A stretch of 64,000 nt of DNA from JBCAXA01 sp038534295 (GTDB taxonomy: Bacteria; Pseudomonadota; Gammaproteobacteria; Steroidobacterales; Woeseiaceae), in NCBI GenBank assembly GCA_038534295.1, contig JBCAXA010000001.1:1798001-1862000 (forward strand), in the 5' to 3' direction. Numbering within the stretch: the stretch's first letter is position 1; every line of letters starts with the position of its first letter. A program made the position numbers and the translations under genes. Positions 1-9,315 of this stretch are shown here, piece by piece. The notes beneath the pieces were generated by a model. It saw nothing but the letters and a program-made list of their open reading frames with translations. It had not been told where the DNA came from and made no database searches.

Positions 1-4
1 ACGC

Positions 5-352
5 GTGAAGCTCGTCACCCAGTTCTCTTCTCTCGCCGACGCCGAGTCGGCAAGCATTTTGCTCGAAAGAAGCGGCATTGCCACGTTCATATCGAGCCGT
101 AGGTCGGTTTTCGTCCGTGGCATATTAAGAGTCGGTCTCTGGGTTCTGCTCGACCGACAGCTCGATGACGCCGTTATGCTTCTGGAGAATCCAGAGCACG
201 CAGTGACAGAACCGCTAAGCGACGCTGAGCTGAATCACCTGAAGAGCTCAATTCACGCTAACGGTTTGGCGCCTGTCTTTCGCCATCTGTTGCCCTTAAT
301 TATCTGTTTGGCGGTGTTCGTTCTGTCAGTAGCTGTCTTGGTTTACGGGTAA
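5..352 (+). CDS. DUF2007-type small membrane protein
   Basis: A 115-residue protein with GTG start at the window edge; a start further upstream, outside the window, cannot be excluded. The N-terminal ~70 residues (MKLVTQF..., then a two-layer alpha/beta pattern ending in a LLENPEHA helix) resemble the DUF2007 putative signal-transducing domain, which often starts with a similar strand and a helix containing ADAESASILLE. Residues ~94-113 form one hydrophobic membrane segment at the C-terminus. The family has no established biochemical role; binding of a small ligand or protein is only presumed. It stands alone, convergent with the acetyltransferase gene that follows. Confidence 0.6.
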   Translation: MKLVTQFSSLADAESASILLERSGIATFISSRRSVFVRGILRVGLWVLLDRQLDDAVMLLENPEHAVTEPLSDAELNHLKSSIHANGLAPVFRHLLPLIICLAVFVLSVAVLVYG

Positions 353-433
353 CACCCACCACAGCGAACAAACGCGACGCGCGGTCGAACCCGACGGGTC
401 GCGCCAAACCGATCAAGACTCACTGCGATACGA

Positions 434-465
434 TAAAAAATGGCTACGCCCGTTGGGCGTAGCCA
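434..465 (-). terminator. Intrinsic terminator of the acetyltransferase gene
   Basis: A perfect 11-bp stem (TGGCTACGCCC / GGGCGTAGCCA, loop GTT) at 441-465 is followed, on the minus strand, by a run of six T (plus-strand A-run 435-440). It lies 9 bp downstream of the stop of the minus-strand GNAT gene. Confidence 0.85.
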
Positions 466-473
466 AATGCGTC

Positions 474-938
474 CTACCGGTCTCCCAAAGGTTTGCGAAA
501 CGTCACCTTGTCGTCGCCGGTTGCCCAATAATCGCGGATCACCGCTTCTTGGTGGTAGCCGCACTGCGCGTAGAACGCGCGTGTCCTGGCGTATTCATCG
601 AGGCCCGATGTATCGACGATGAGAATTCGCTCTGTTGCCAGTGCGCGTTCGATTTCCGTGAGCATCCTCGAGCCGTAGCCCTTGCCCTGATGAGACGAGC
701 GGATACCGATTGCGAGCAAATTCCATGTCCGGTCAGTAAGCGGCTCCGGGCGGACGTACGCAAAGCCGACTACGCCATCGTCGTCGATTTCGCCTACGAA
801 CCACAGGTCCGGGTGGTCCGTATCCTCAAAGAACGGTTTGGTCATCGCCTCCAGCATGTCGGCCGGAAACAGAGCTGTGTCTTGCAAAATGCGGCCAGTT
901 GCCGGCAAGTCTGAAGGGTTCAGTTTTCGTATGTTCAT
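474..938 (-). CDS. GNAT family N-acetyltransferase
   Basis: A 154-residue GCN5-related acetyltransferase, predicted to move an acetyl group from acetyl-CoA to an unidentified amine. The acetyl-CoA loop is visible as IRSSHQGKGYGSRML (R/Q-x-x-G-x-G/A type), followed by the typical beta5/helix segment and the ARAFY-x-x-x-GY motif near the C-terminus. I prefer the ATG at 938 (MNIRKLNPSD) because CAAGGAC lies about 9 nt upstream; an in-frame start at 968 would add ten residues. The gene is followed by its own strong terminator and appears monocistronic. Substrate is unknown. Confidence 0.8.
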   Translation of the reverse strand: MNIRKLNPSDLPATGRILQDTALFPADMLEAMTKPFFEDTDHPDLWFVGEIDDDGVVGFAYVRPEPLTDRTWNLLAIGIRSSHQGKGYGSRMLTEIERALATERILIVDTSGLDEYARTRAFYAQCGYHQEAVIRDYWATGDDKVTFRKPLGDR

Positions 939-968
939 CGCTAGAAGTCCTTGTTGCAGTATTTTCAC

Positions 969-1630
969 CGGGCAAAAAAACCCGTTAGCGCCAGCTAGAA
1001 GTTGCCGGCACTGAGAAACAGCATTGAGGAGTCGGTCTTAGGAAAGACCGTCTAGCGCAACCATAAAAGTCCTGTTCGTGTGCTTCGGCATAGTAGCAAA
1101 ACACGGGCCGTAGACGCCTCGTCAATCGGTACGCTGGCTTAAAACATCGATGTGGTCTGCAGTTACACTCAAAGCTAATACGTTCTAATGCAGATGACCG
1201 CTGCCGCACCAGCGGATCGATCGCGCGCTCCCGAAATAAAACCGTAATGTCTTTGTTGCCAGCGCCAACGTAGTGGCGTGAACTCGGCCTACCGTTTACG
1301 ATTGATACTGCGTTTGCAGATCGACTCGCCGATCTAGAACTCAAATGACCACAAAGTATCGGCAGCCGGTGCGGATCACCCAATCGCGGCGCCAAGACAA
1401 CGTATGGGAACGAAGCGCAACGGCATTGATGGTCGTTGGCGGTGGCGTTTACCTTTGTCAGTGGCAGTGTTGGCCTGCGAGGCAAGAATACTCATAGCGT
1501 CGGCTAGTCATCGAATCGTGTTTCGGCCGGTGTTTGGCCTTGCACAGCCTCAGTTACTCATCGCCGTTGAATGCGGCGCCATAATCGCTGCCCATCGCAG
1601 CCAGTTCATAACGTGAACGGTCGTTACAGT
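969..1630. other. Intergenic region without a recognisable gene
   Basis: About 660 nt separate the divergent acetyltransferase and AAA+ genes. Open frames here (for example 985-1485 on the minus strand) have no family-like motifs, mixed composition and no convincing ribosome site. No RNA gene, repeat or clear operator was recognised. Confidence 0.5.
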
Positions 1631-4378
1631 ATGGCCCTCAATGAGGGCATCAATCTCACAGACTCATCGAGCAATTTCGGCGAAATTCTGTTTCGCGATG
1701 AGCTCATAAAACGCTGTTTGGAAGCGATCGCCAAACGCCGATCGATCATCTTGTTTGGCCCCGATGGCGTCGGCAAGACCGCCATCGTGCACGGTTTGGT
1801 CGCGGCGATGCGCAAAAGCGGCCGAGCGAGCGTGTATGAATTCTCTGTAGGTCAGATTCTTACCGGCACTCGCTATCTGGGCGACTGGGAGAGCAAACTG
1901 GCAAGCCTCATTTCCGGCGTGCAGGACGCCGGCGCCGTGCTGTATTTCTCAGACATCTGGAACATCACAAACGCCGGTAAGTCATCCAATCGCGAAGCCA
2001 GTGCGTGGGACATCATCCGGCCGCTGCTGGAGTCACAGCAACTCATTCTGATTGGCGAGACCGGTCGGCGAAAGTACAACGAGCTCAAGAAATCACGTGG
2101 GTTCGGCAAGAACTTCGAAGGCATAGAAGTTCCGCCGCTCGGCCCGGACGAGATTCGGGAAATCCTGGTCGCGGACGCACGTCGTCGCAACATTGCGATC
2201 GAAGCCTCATCGACCAACCGTTTGATCAGTGTTTGTCAGCAGTTTCTATCGAGTACCAACGGTCCCGGCCCGGCGCTCCAACTGCAGCGGGACGTTTTCG
2301 ACTACGCGGAACAAAAGCGCGGCGTTAATGAGCCAGAACCCATTACGCCCGAGTTCGTTGAAAAAGTGTTCTCGATCTACTCCGGCATGCCGCCGTTCGT
2401 TGTGTCGCCATCGATCAGTAAGCCGGCAGCAGAGATTTCGGCGTGGTTTCACGAAAGAATTTTCGGGCAAAGTGAAGCGATACGGGCAATCGTCGAATCG
2501 ATAGCGCTGTACAAGGCAGGCTTACACGATCCCAAGAAGCCAATCGGTTCGTTTCTATTCGTCGGCCCGACGGGTGTAGGCAAGACCGAAACCGCGCGCG
2601 CGTTGGCTCAGTTTCTGTTTGGGTCAGAGGATCGAATGCTTCGGTTCGACATGTCCGAATTCAAGGACTACCACGCGTTCGAAACACTGATCGGCGATCC
2701 CGAGAAACCGTTGCAGCCAGCCAGACTCGTTGATCCCGTCCGCAGCAACCCTTTCCAACTCGTACTGCTCGATGAAATCGAGAAGGCACATCGCAACGTG
2801 TGGGACTTGCTGCTGCAGGTACTCGACGAGGGCCGGCTGACGTCGGGATTGGGCGATTCGGTTAGCTACTGCAATACGATAATCATCGCGACATCTAACG
2901 TTGGCGCTGCGGTTCAGCAGCGCCAGCGTATGGGTTTCGTGCACGACGCTGGCGATAGCGTTCGAGACCGACTGCGCACTGAGTTGGAAACCGAGTTTCG
3001 GCCGGAGTTACTCAATCGATTTCAGCACATCGTGGCGTTTCGGGCGTTGCGCAAAGATGAAGTCATGCAGATCGCACGTGCTGAGATTGCGCGGGTCTTG
3101 CGGCGCCAAGGACTCGTCGACCGCGAAATCAATGTGGACGTTGCCGACGCTGTCGTATCCTTGGTCGTCAACGATGGCTACGACGAAAAATACGGTGCAC
3201 GCTCATTAAAGCGTATGGTGCAGCGGCACATCGCGCTCCCCATTGCTACCTTGCTTCTCGAGCGGCGCGTCAATGACACGAGCATCATCAGACTCGACGA
3301 AAAGGGCGGGCAAGTACGGGGACGGTTGATTCAAGCCCCTGCGGCGAGCCCGGTTTCAAAGGCGCCCGCAAAAACGGCCGAGTCGCTACATCGGCGTGAC
3401 AAGACGACGGACAGCCTTCGTCAGTGGTTGGAGCAGCTAAAAGGCCAGCGAGAAGAGCTCGTCGACGCAATGCAAGCCGCCGATCGACGAACTCGTGCTG
3501 GCGGGGCAGATGCAGTCTCCGAGCTACCGAGCGATTGGAAGAGTTCCGAGGAACTGGCTCGCTACTATCGTCGCGTCGAGTTGGAGCTTGACCGATCGAG
3601 GCGAATCGACCGTTTGGCCGCAATCGAGGCGGAGCTGCGTAGCTGGATTGATCGAGCGGGGACGCCGGCTGAACGAAAAGCGGTGGCCAGCGAACTAGCC
3701 CAATACGCCGATGAGATTCGATCAGCCACCCTCGAATTGACGCAAATGGAACCGATGGATGCATCCGATGCAATCGTCGCATTACTGCCGTTGCGTGCAG
3801 ACAATAGCTCGGCAATAGAAATGTTTGGCGTATATCAGCGCTGGGCTAGGCACCGAGGTTGTGAGCTCAAAATGCTGTGCGAGCCGCTCACGCCGGACGA
3901 GCCGATTGTCTTCGGAATCATTGGACAGTTCGCTTTCGGCTACTTACGCAACGAGGCGGGCCTTCATCGTCACCGGGACGGCACCGGTTCGGACGTCGTT
4001 AGTTTTGAAGTTGCCCCCTGGGTCGAGGCGTCTACGACCGTATCTACGACGCGTCAACGAGCGCTGAAAAAACGCGGTTTATTGGGCGGCCGCGTTCGTT
4101 CGCGAATCGAGCTTGCAGAAAGCGCGTTTCCGATCCAGAACGATCTCGCGATTGCCGAGAACAGAGCGCTTGCCAACGACGTTGTCGCCACGTTTCTGGA
4201 AGGTCGCGTGTCTAACGACGTGATCGTCAGAAGATTCGAGCGCAAACCGTTCCTATTGAAGGACTATCTGACCGACACTCGGTCTGGCCGAGCCGATTCC
4301 GTCAATGCGGAGAATTTTCATGACCTGCTCAGTCGCCGTGTTGAAATCACTGCAAAGCTGAGGTCGCACGATCACTAA
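1631..4378 (+). CDS. Double AAA+ (ClpB/ClpC-like) ATPase fused to a degenerate class-I release-factor module
   Basis: 915 residues from the ATG at 1631 (a longer frame opens at 1571). First AAA module: Walker A GPDGVGKT at ~42-49, but the Walker B acidic pair is replaced (YFSDIW where Clp proteins have FIDEIH). Second module: GPTGVGKT at 312-319, LVLLDEIEKAH with D381-E382, then a ClpB-type C-terminal subdomain to ~560. There is no Clp N domain. Residues ~590-915 align in order with RF2: the N-terminal helical region (DW at 635-636), the MYLRWAE-like segment (FGVYQRWAR), the YGWLR-E-GVHR signature (FGYLRNEAGLHR, H779), CQNDRS...NR (IQND at 835-838), and the C-terminal IRSY...IKDLRT...LD-F segment. 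The SPF stop-codon loop is absent and GGQ is replaced by GGR (819-821), so it should not terminate translation. Inferred role: ATP-driven remodelling of a ribosome or A-site-bound substrate. ATPase call certain, RF-like call strong. Confidence 0.85.
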   Translation: MALNEGINLTDSSSNFGEILFRDELIKRCLEAIAKRRSIILFGPDGVGKTAIVHGLVAAMRKSGRASVYEFSVGQILTGTRYLGDWESKLASLISGVQDAGAVLYFSDIWNITNAGKSSNREASAWDIIRPLLESQQLILIGETGRRKYNELKKSRGFGKNFEGIEVPPLGPDEIREILVADARRRNIAIEASSTNRLISVCQQFLSSTNGPGPALQLQRDVFDYAEQKRGVNEPEPITPEFVEKVFSIYSGMPPFVVSPSISKPAAEISAWFHERIFGQSEAIRAIVESIALYKAGLHDPKKPIGSFLFVGPTGVGKTETARALAQFLFGSEDRMLRFDMSEFKDYHAFETLIGDPEKPLQPARLVDPVRSNPFQLVLLDEIEKAHRNVWDLLLQVLDEGRLTSGLGDSVSYCNTIIIATSNVGAAVQQRQRMGFVHDAGDSVRDRLRTELETEFRPELLNRFQHIVAFRALRKDEVMQIARAEIARVLRRQGLVDREINVDVADAVVSLVVNDGYDEKYGARSLKRMVQRHIALPIATLLLERRVNDTSIIRLDEKGGQVRGRLIQAPAASPVSKAPAKTAESLHRRDKTTDSLRQWLEQLKGQREELVDAMQAADRRTRAGGADAVSELPSDWKSSEELARYYRRVELELDRSRRIDRLAAIEAELRSWIDRAGTPAERKAVASELAQYADEIRSATLELTQMEPMDASDAIVALLPLRADNSSAIEMFGVYQRWARHRGCELKMLCEPLTPDEPIVFGIIGQFAFGYLRNEAGLHRHRDGTGSDVVSFEVAPWVEASTTVSTTRQRALKKRGLLGGRVRSRIELAESAFPIQNDLAIAENRALANDVVATFLEGRVSNDVIVRRFERKPFLLKDYLTDTRSGRADSVNAENFHDLLSRRVEITAKLRSHDH

Positions 4379-4545
4379 AACGGCGCTTGGACCTGCTGCG
4401 GGCGGCGAGCTGTCCGACAAGCGTGCGGTGCAGCGGCTGCGAGTCTTACACAGCGTCTACCGCTCTTATAGAATCGAGACAAACGCCAGACGCACACCCC
4501 GTTATCGCAGCATCGCCGCTAAGAGCGCAACGATCGGACTAAGAG

Positions 4546-7191
4546 GTGCCGCTCGTGACCGATGATCGGTTCAAAACCGGAGGAGGCATCGATGCGCTCG
4601 AGTCGCTGCGCGCTGGCGGCGATGATCCTCTGATTGGTCAATCGCTGGGCAGCTACCGAGTGGATGCTCTTATTGCCGAGGGCGGTATGGGCCGCGTTTA
4701 TCGCGCTCGGCGAGCCGACGGCCAATTCGACCGCGACGTCGCCATCAAGACCCTGCCGGCCGGTATGGGCACGGAGTACATTCAGCGCTTTCAGCAAGAG
4801 CGACGAATTCTCGCGAGTTTGTCGCATCCCGGCATCGCTCAACTGTTTGATGCAGGCCTCGCCGAGTCGGGCGGCCTGTTTCTCGTTATGGAACTCATCG
4901 ATGGCTCGCCAATCGATGCGTACGCACAAGAACGCGCGCTCGATACGAAGGCGAAGACCCGGCTGATGCTCGCACTCGCCGAGGCCTTGGCTTTTGCGCA
5001 CGCAAAGCTCGTCGTGCATCGCGACCTCAAGCCTTCGAACGTGTTCGTTACCGTCGACGGCGATCTGAAGCTGCTCGACTTCGGTATCGCCAAAATACTC
5101 GAGGCGCCTGACAACGTTACCGTCAAGAGCCGCCCGATGACGCCGCGTTACGCGAGCCCAGAGCAATTGCTGAGCGAGCCGATCTCGGTTGCGAGCGATA
5201 TCTACCAGTTTGGGCTTTTGTTTCTGGCGTTGTTCGAGCAACGCAGTGATGCCCCGCAGGAGACTCAACGTTCGGCAACAGAGCGAGCCGCCAGCAAGCG
5301 CTCCGTTACCGTCGAATCGCGATTAGCAGAGCGCTTACCCGCCGAGCTGAATGCCATTATCAACCAATGCTTGCGTGCAGAGCCGTCGGAACGCTACGCG
5401 TCGGCGGGCGAGCTTGCGTCGGATCTGCGCAATTACCTTGACGGCTTTCCGGTCTCGGCGCGCAATCCGGGATGGTGGATGAAGACGCGCAAGTTCTTGC
5501 GCCGGAATCTCGCCGCTTCCGTGACGGTCGGTGCCTTGGTGGCCATGGGCCTCGTCGGAAACGTCCTCTACCTTATTGCTCTTTCCAAAAGTCGCGCCGA
5601 AGCGGAGCTGCAAGCGGCGAAGTCCACAGAAGTTACCGAGTTTTTGATTGGTTTATTTGAGTCCAACGATCCCGATCAGGCCTCTGGAGAAGCGCTAACC
5701 GCCCTACAGATTCTTGAGGCGGGCGCAAGCCGCGTTAATGAAGAGTTAGACCGACAGCCTGAGGTGCGCGCGGAAATCCTCCGAGCCATCGGTCGGATAT
5801 ATTTTCGGCTCGGCGAGTGGGAACGCAGCAGCGACTATCTCGAGGAAGCGCTGGGTGTTCAAACCGCTCTGTTCGGGGACAACGACCCGCGTCTGGCCGA
5901 TACCTACGCCAATCTGGCAATCACCATGTATTCGAGTGGCGAGTTCACCGAGCGCGTGCTCGAATTCTACGAAAAGGCCACAGCTCTGCATCTCGACGCG
6001 TATGGCGATGATCTACGCTACGCTCGATTGCTTACCGAGTCGGCGCTGCTCGAGATGTTCGTGCACGAGGACTACGAACGCGCCGTGCAAACACTCGAAC
6101 AGGCGGTGGAAATTCACGATCGAGAACTGTCGACCGACGATCCGCAACGCATTTATACGTTTCAGCAATTGATGCGAGCCTACGAGCGTCTCGGTGAGTT
6201 TGAAACTGCGCAAGCTTACGGCGAGAGAGCGGTGGCGATTGCCGAGAGCAACTTTGGGCCGGATCACGCACGCGTTGCATCGCCTCTGTTCTATTTATCG
6301 CGAGTGCTAGAGTCGCAAGGTAAATACGCTGAGGCCGCTGTGATGATGCGCCGTGTGCTGGCCAGCGACGTGCAGGTCTATGGCGCGGATGACGCGAGGA
6401 CAGCCGATACACTGTCGAACATCGCGCACATGCTTCGCATGAGCGGTCAGCTCGATGAGGCAATCGATTACGCCGAGCAGAGTGTCGACGTCCTGCGAGT
6501 AGCCGTTGGCGAAGGACACACCAAGCACGCCATCGCCGTATCGGTGCTGGCCGTTGCGCACCAGGAAGCCGGCCAATACGCCGAAGCAGAGGCACTGCTC
6601 CGCGAGACCGTCAGCACACTTGAAAGCAACGAAGGTGCCTCGCATTCGTTCACGGCGTACGGGCTGATGCTCTACGGTTCGCTGATGGCCGATATGGCGC
6701 GCTATGACGATGCCATTGGTGCTCATTCGCGTGCGCTGGAGATTTGGACGGCCGTTGTGGGTCCCGGCAAACCAGACTCTGCCAAGGTCGAGCTCGTGCT
6801 CGGCCAGGACTATCTGTGGGCCGGCAATCTTGTTAGAGCGGAAGAGTTGCTCGTGAGCGCGCTTGGCACGCATGAAGACGCGTTGCCAGACGATCACCTG
6901 CGGCTGGCCGATAATCTGATCAGCCTTGGCGAGCTTCGAATCGCACAAGCTGATGTCACCCGCTGCCGAGCACCGATTGAGCGTGGCCTTGGTATTCGCG
7001 AGGGCCGGCTGCCTGCTGGGCACGCCGACGTGGCGCTCGCGCAGGCAGCCTTGGCGGCCTGTCTGCAGCTCAACGGCGAAACGGCTGACGCGCGGCGTTT
7101 GCTCGACCAAGCGCACGCTGTTCTCGAGCGCTCGCCGTCAGCTGCGGCCAAGCGCGTTCAGGCCGCCTACGCCGCGATGCCGTCACCGTGA
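4546..7191 (+). CDS. Membrane Ser/Thr protein kinase with C-terminal TPR domain
   Basis: An 881-residue PknB-type (Hanks) kinase. Visible kinase signatures: glycine loop EGGMGRVY (45-52), ATP lysine in VAIK (K68), catalytic HRDLKPSN (H158-D160), DFG (D178-G180) and the activation/APE-like TPRYASPEQL. A single transmembrane helix lies at ~323-345, so the kinase is cytoplasmic and the following ~500 residues, a long series of tetratricopeptide repeats, are likely periplasmic. Start: GTG at 4546, or GTG at 4555 three codons on, which has AAGAGG upstream and is equally good. It lies 167 bp downstream of the AAA+/release-factor fusion in the same direction; co-function is possible but unproven. 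Substrates are unknown. This kinase-TPR architecture is common in gammaproteobacteria. Confidence 0.9.
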   Translation: MPLVTDDRFKTGGGIDALESLRAGGDDPLIGQSLGSYRVDALIAEGGMGRVYRARRADGQFDRDVAIKTLPAGMGTEYIQRFQQERRILASLSHPGIAQLFDAGLAESGGLFLVMELIDGSPIDAYAQERALDTKAKTRLMLALAEALAFAHAKLVVHRDLKPSNVFVTVDGDLKLLDFGIAKILEAPDNVTVKSRPMTPRYASPEQLLSEPISVASDIYQFGLLFLALFEQRSDAPQETQRSATERAASKRSVTVESRLAERLPAELNAIINQCLRAEPSERYASAGELASDLRNYLDGFPVSARNPGWWMKTRKFLRRNLAASVTVGALVAMGLVGNVLYLIALSKSRAEAELQAAKSTEVTEFLIGLFESNDPDQASGEALTALQILEAGASRVNEELDRQPEVRAEILRAIGRIYFRLGEWERSSDYLEEALGVQTALFGDNDPRLADTYANLAITMYSSGEFTERVLEFYEKATALHLDAYGDDLRYARLLTESALLEMFVHEDYERAVQTLEQAVEIHDRELSTDDPQRIYTFQQLMRAYERLGEFETAQAYGERAVAIAESNFGPDHARVASPLFYLSRVLESQGKYAEAAVMMRRVLASDVQVYGADDARTADTLSNIAHMLRMSGQLDEAIDYAEQSVDVLRVAVGEGHTKHAIAVSVLAVAHQEAGQYAEAEALLRETVSTLESNEGASHSFTAYGLMLYGSLMADMARYDDAIGAHSRALEIWTAVVGPGKPDSAKVELVLGQDYLWAGNLVRAEELLVSALGTHEDALPDDHLRLADNLISLGELRIAQADVTRCRAPIERGLGIREGRLPAGHADVALAQAALAACLQLNGETADARRLLDQAHAVLERSPSAAAKRVQAAYAAMPSP

Positions 7192-7308
7192 CTGCGCCGG
7201 CTGGCTGACCGGCGCTCACTGGTTTCTCGTACCGTTGTTCGTCGGCACCGAATAACACCGGGCAAACGGCGGGCCGGCCACTGAGCGACTGCTGCGGCTT
7301 GCACTGGG

Positions 7309-7323
7309 TGTTATATTATTACG
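7309..7323. promoter_or_regulatory. Predicted Zur operator
   Basis: TGTTATATTATTACG matches the gammaproteobacterial Zur core TGTTATANTATAACA at 12 of 14 defined positions. It sits 35 bp before the CobW-family start codon, as expected for a zinc-repressed promoter. Confidence 0.7.
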
Positions 7324-7357
7324 TCCCTGACCCAGTTCCCCCGTTGACCATTTCCGT

Positions 7358-8569
7358 ATGCAAACGACCACACCTGCAATGCTGCCCGTTACCGTACTGT
7401 CCGGATTTCTCGGCGCCGGCAAGACCACCGTTCTCAGCCATATCCTGAACAACCGGGAGGGCAAAAAAGTCGCCGTGATTGTCAACGACATGAGCGAGAT
7501 CAATATCGATTCGGCGCTCGTCCAAAATGAGGTCTCGCTAAATCGTAGCGAAGAGAAGCTCGTTGAAATGAGCAACGGCTGCATCTGTTGCACCTTGCGC
7601 GAGGACCTCTTGGAGGAAGTCACCAAGCTCGCCAATGACGGTCGCTTCGACTACCTCCTCATCGAATCGACCGGGATTTCGGAACCGCTGCCGGTCGCCG
7701 AGACGTTCACGTTTGCTGACGAAGACGGCGTATCGCTGTCGCACGTAGCGAACCTCGACACGATGGTCACCGTTGTCGATGCCGTTAACTTTCTAAAGGA
7801 CTATGACGCGGCGCGATCGCTGCAGGACACCGGTGAGTCATTGGGCGAAGACGATCAGCGCAGCGTCTCTGATCTGTTGGTCGATCAGGTGGAATTCGCT
7901 GACGTCATCCTCATTAGCAAGACTGACCTGGTCGAAGCGACCGACATTGAGCGATTGACGGCGATTCTGAAAACCCTGAACACGCACGCCAAGATCATCC
8001 CGATTGCAAATGGCAACGTCGATCTCGACGCCGTGTTGAACACTGGCTTATTCGATTTCGAGCGGGCTCAGCAGGCACCTGGCTGGCTCAAGGAAATGCG
8101 CGGTGAGCACGTGCCTGAGACGGAAGAGTATGGCATCAGCAGTTTTACGTACCTGGCGCGCCGGCCTTTTCACCCGCAAAAGTTTCATCAGTTTCTCCAC
8201 GGTACCGAGCAGCACGGCAAGCTCATTCGCTCCAAGGGGTTCTTCTGGTTGGCATCTCGCCCCGAGTACGCCGGTCAATGGAGCCAGGCCGGCGGAATCG
8301 CCCGCTACGGTTTTGCCGGTATGTTTTGGAAGGCGGTGCCGAAATCCAGCTGGCCAACCGACGAAGAGTATCTGGCATCGATTGAGAAACAGTGGGTCGA
8401 GCCTTTTGGTGACATGCGCCAAGAGCTGGTATTCATCGGCCAGGGTCTCGATAAAGACGCGATAACGCGGGCGCTTGATGATTGTCTGTTGACTGAGGAT
8501 GAGGTGCTTCGCGGCAAAGCCTATTGGCAAACGCTTCCCGATCCCTTTCCGGCGTGGGAGCAGGGCTGA
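7358..8569 (+). CDS. CobW/ZigA-family GTP-dependent metallochaperone (COG0523)
   Basis: A 403-residue G3E GTPase. The P-loop is GFLGAGKT (16-23), the metal-binding CxCC motif is GCICC (C75, C77, C78), and the ESTGISEP and SKTDL (G4-like) motifs follow; the C-terminal third is the CobW_C domain (FHPQKFHQFLH, then W-rich segment). COG0523 proteins of this type deliver zinc to enzymes during zinc starvation. The Zur box directly upstream and the DUF1826 partner downstream support the zinc assignment over cobalt or nickel. The ATG start has only a weak ribosome site. The stop overlaps the start of the next gene (TGATG), so they are translationally coupled. Confidence 0.9.
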   Translation: MQTTTPAMLPVTVLSGFLGAGKTTVLSHILNNREGKKVAVIVNDMSEINIDSALVQNEVSLNRSEEKLVEMSNGCICCTLREDLLEEVTKLANDGRFDYLLIESTGISEPLPVAETFTFADEDGVSLSHVANLDTMVTVVDAVNFLKDYDAARSLQDTGESLGEDDQRSVSDLLVDQVEFADVILISKTDLVEATDIERLTAILKTLNTHAKIIPIANGNVDLDAVLNTGLFDFERAQQAPGWLKEMRGEHVPETEEYGISSFTYLARRPFHPQKFHQFLHGTEQHGKLIRSKGFFWLASRPEYAGQWSQAGGIARYGFAGMFWKAVPKSSWPTDEEYLASIEKQWVEPFGDMRQELVFIGQGLDKDAITRALDDCLLTEDEVLRGKAYWQTLPDPFPAWEQG

Positions 8570-9258
8570 TGATTTCTGCAGATGGTGGTCAGGTAATCAG
8601 CTTCGAAGCCAAGTCGACTCAGCGCGCTAAGCACCGTGTGCCGTCGCATGGCGACCTACCCATCGTCCTCGCTGATGTGTATCAAGAAGACATCAACATC
8701 GCGATTTGGGAGCGCGATTTAAACGCGCAGCTACAGCGATCGATTGATGAGTTTCTGGCATCGAACCCGCATTTCGAATGTGCCATGACCGTTGCCGCCG
8801 ACAGCGCTCATGCCAGCGTCAGCGAGGCACTCGGCAAAACCCACTTGCCCGAACTCGGCGACGACATCGCCGAGCTCATCGACATGTTCTGCTATCTGTT
8901 CGGGTTAAAGCGCGTCGGTTTACGTTTAGCTACGCTGGATCGCGCGATGTGCCCCAAGTTCCATGTCGACCGAGTACCTTGCCGGTTGATCACCACGTAT
9001 CAAGGGCCGGCAACCGAATGGTTGCCGCACCACGTCGTAAACCGATCCAAGCTCGGTCCCGGCAGTAACGGGCAGCCAGATCACAAGTCCGGCCTGTTCC
9101 AGCACCCGCAGGATGTTCAAACACTCACGTGCGGCGATGTTGCTCTGCTCAAAGGTGAGCTTTGGGTCGGCAATGCAAATGCGGGCCTGGTGCATCGATC
9201 ACCGAAAGTTCCTGACGGCGAGAACCGATTACTGTTGAGTCTCGACATGAGCGATTGA
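8569..9258 (+). CDS. DUF1826 domain protein, zinc-starvation partner
   Basis: A 229-residue protein of the DUF1826 family (MISADGGQVISFEAK start; conserved KFHVDRVPCRLITTYQGPATEWLP and LLKGELWVGNANAGLVHRSP blocks). The HVD-R and H-R-SP residues give a pattern like a cupin/2OG-oxygenase metal site, but no activity is established for the family. The ATG overlaps the stop of the CobW gene by one base, which decides the start: an in-frame start 45 nt upstream would lie inside cobW. DUF1826 genes are commonly found beside zinc-type CobW genes in Zur regulons; that context is the main evidence for a role in zinc homeostasis. Confidence 0.8.
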   Translation: MISADGGQVISFEAKSTQRAKHRVPSHGDLPIVLADVYQEDINIAIWERDLNAQLQRSIDEFLASNPHFECAMTVAADSAHASVSEALGKTHLPELGDDIAELIDMFCYLFGLKRVGLRLATLDRAMCPKFHVDRVPCRLITTYQGPATEWLPHHVVNRSKLGPGSNGQPDHKSGLFQHPQDVQTLTCGDVALLKGELWVGNANAGLVHRSPKVPDGENRLLLSLDMSD

Positions 9259-9315
9259 CACGATGACAGCCTGCGGCGGGTGGCAGGCTGGCGTGGTGAA
9301 TAGGAGCGCCTAGCA

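Noticed and set aside
985..1485. 166-codon open frame on the minus strand
   Set aside because: No motif, no ribosome site and composition unlike its neighbours; judged a chance frame in the intergenic region.
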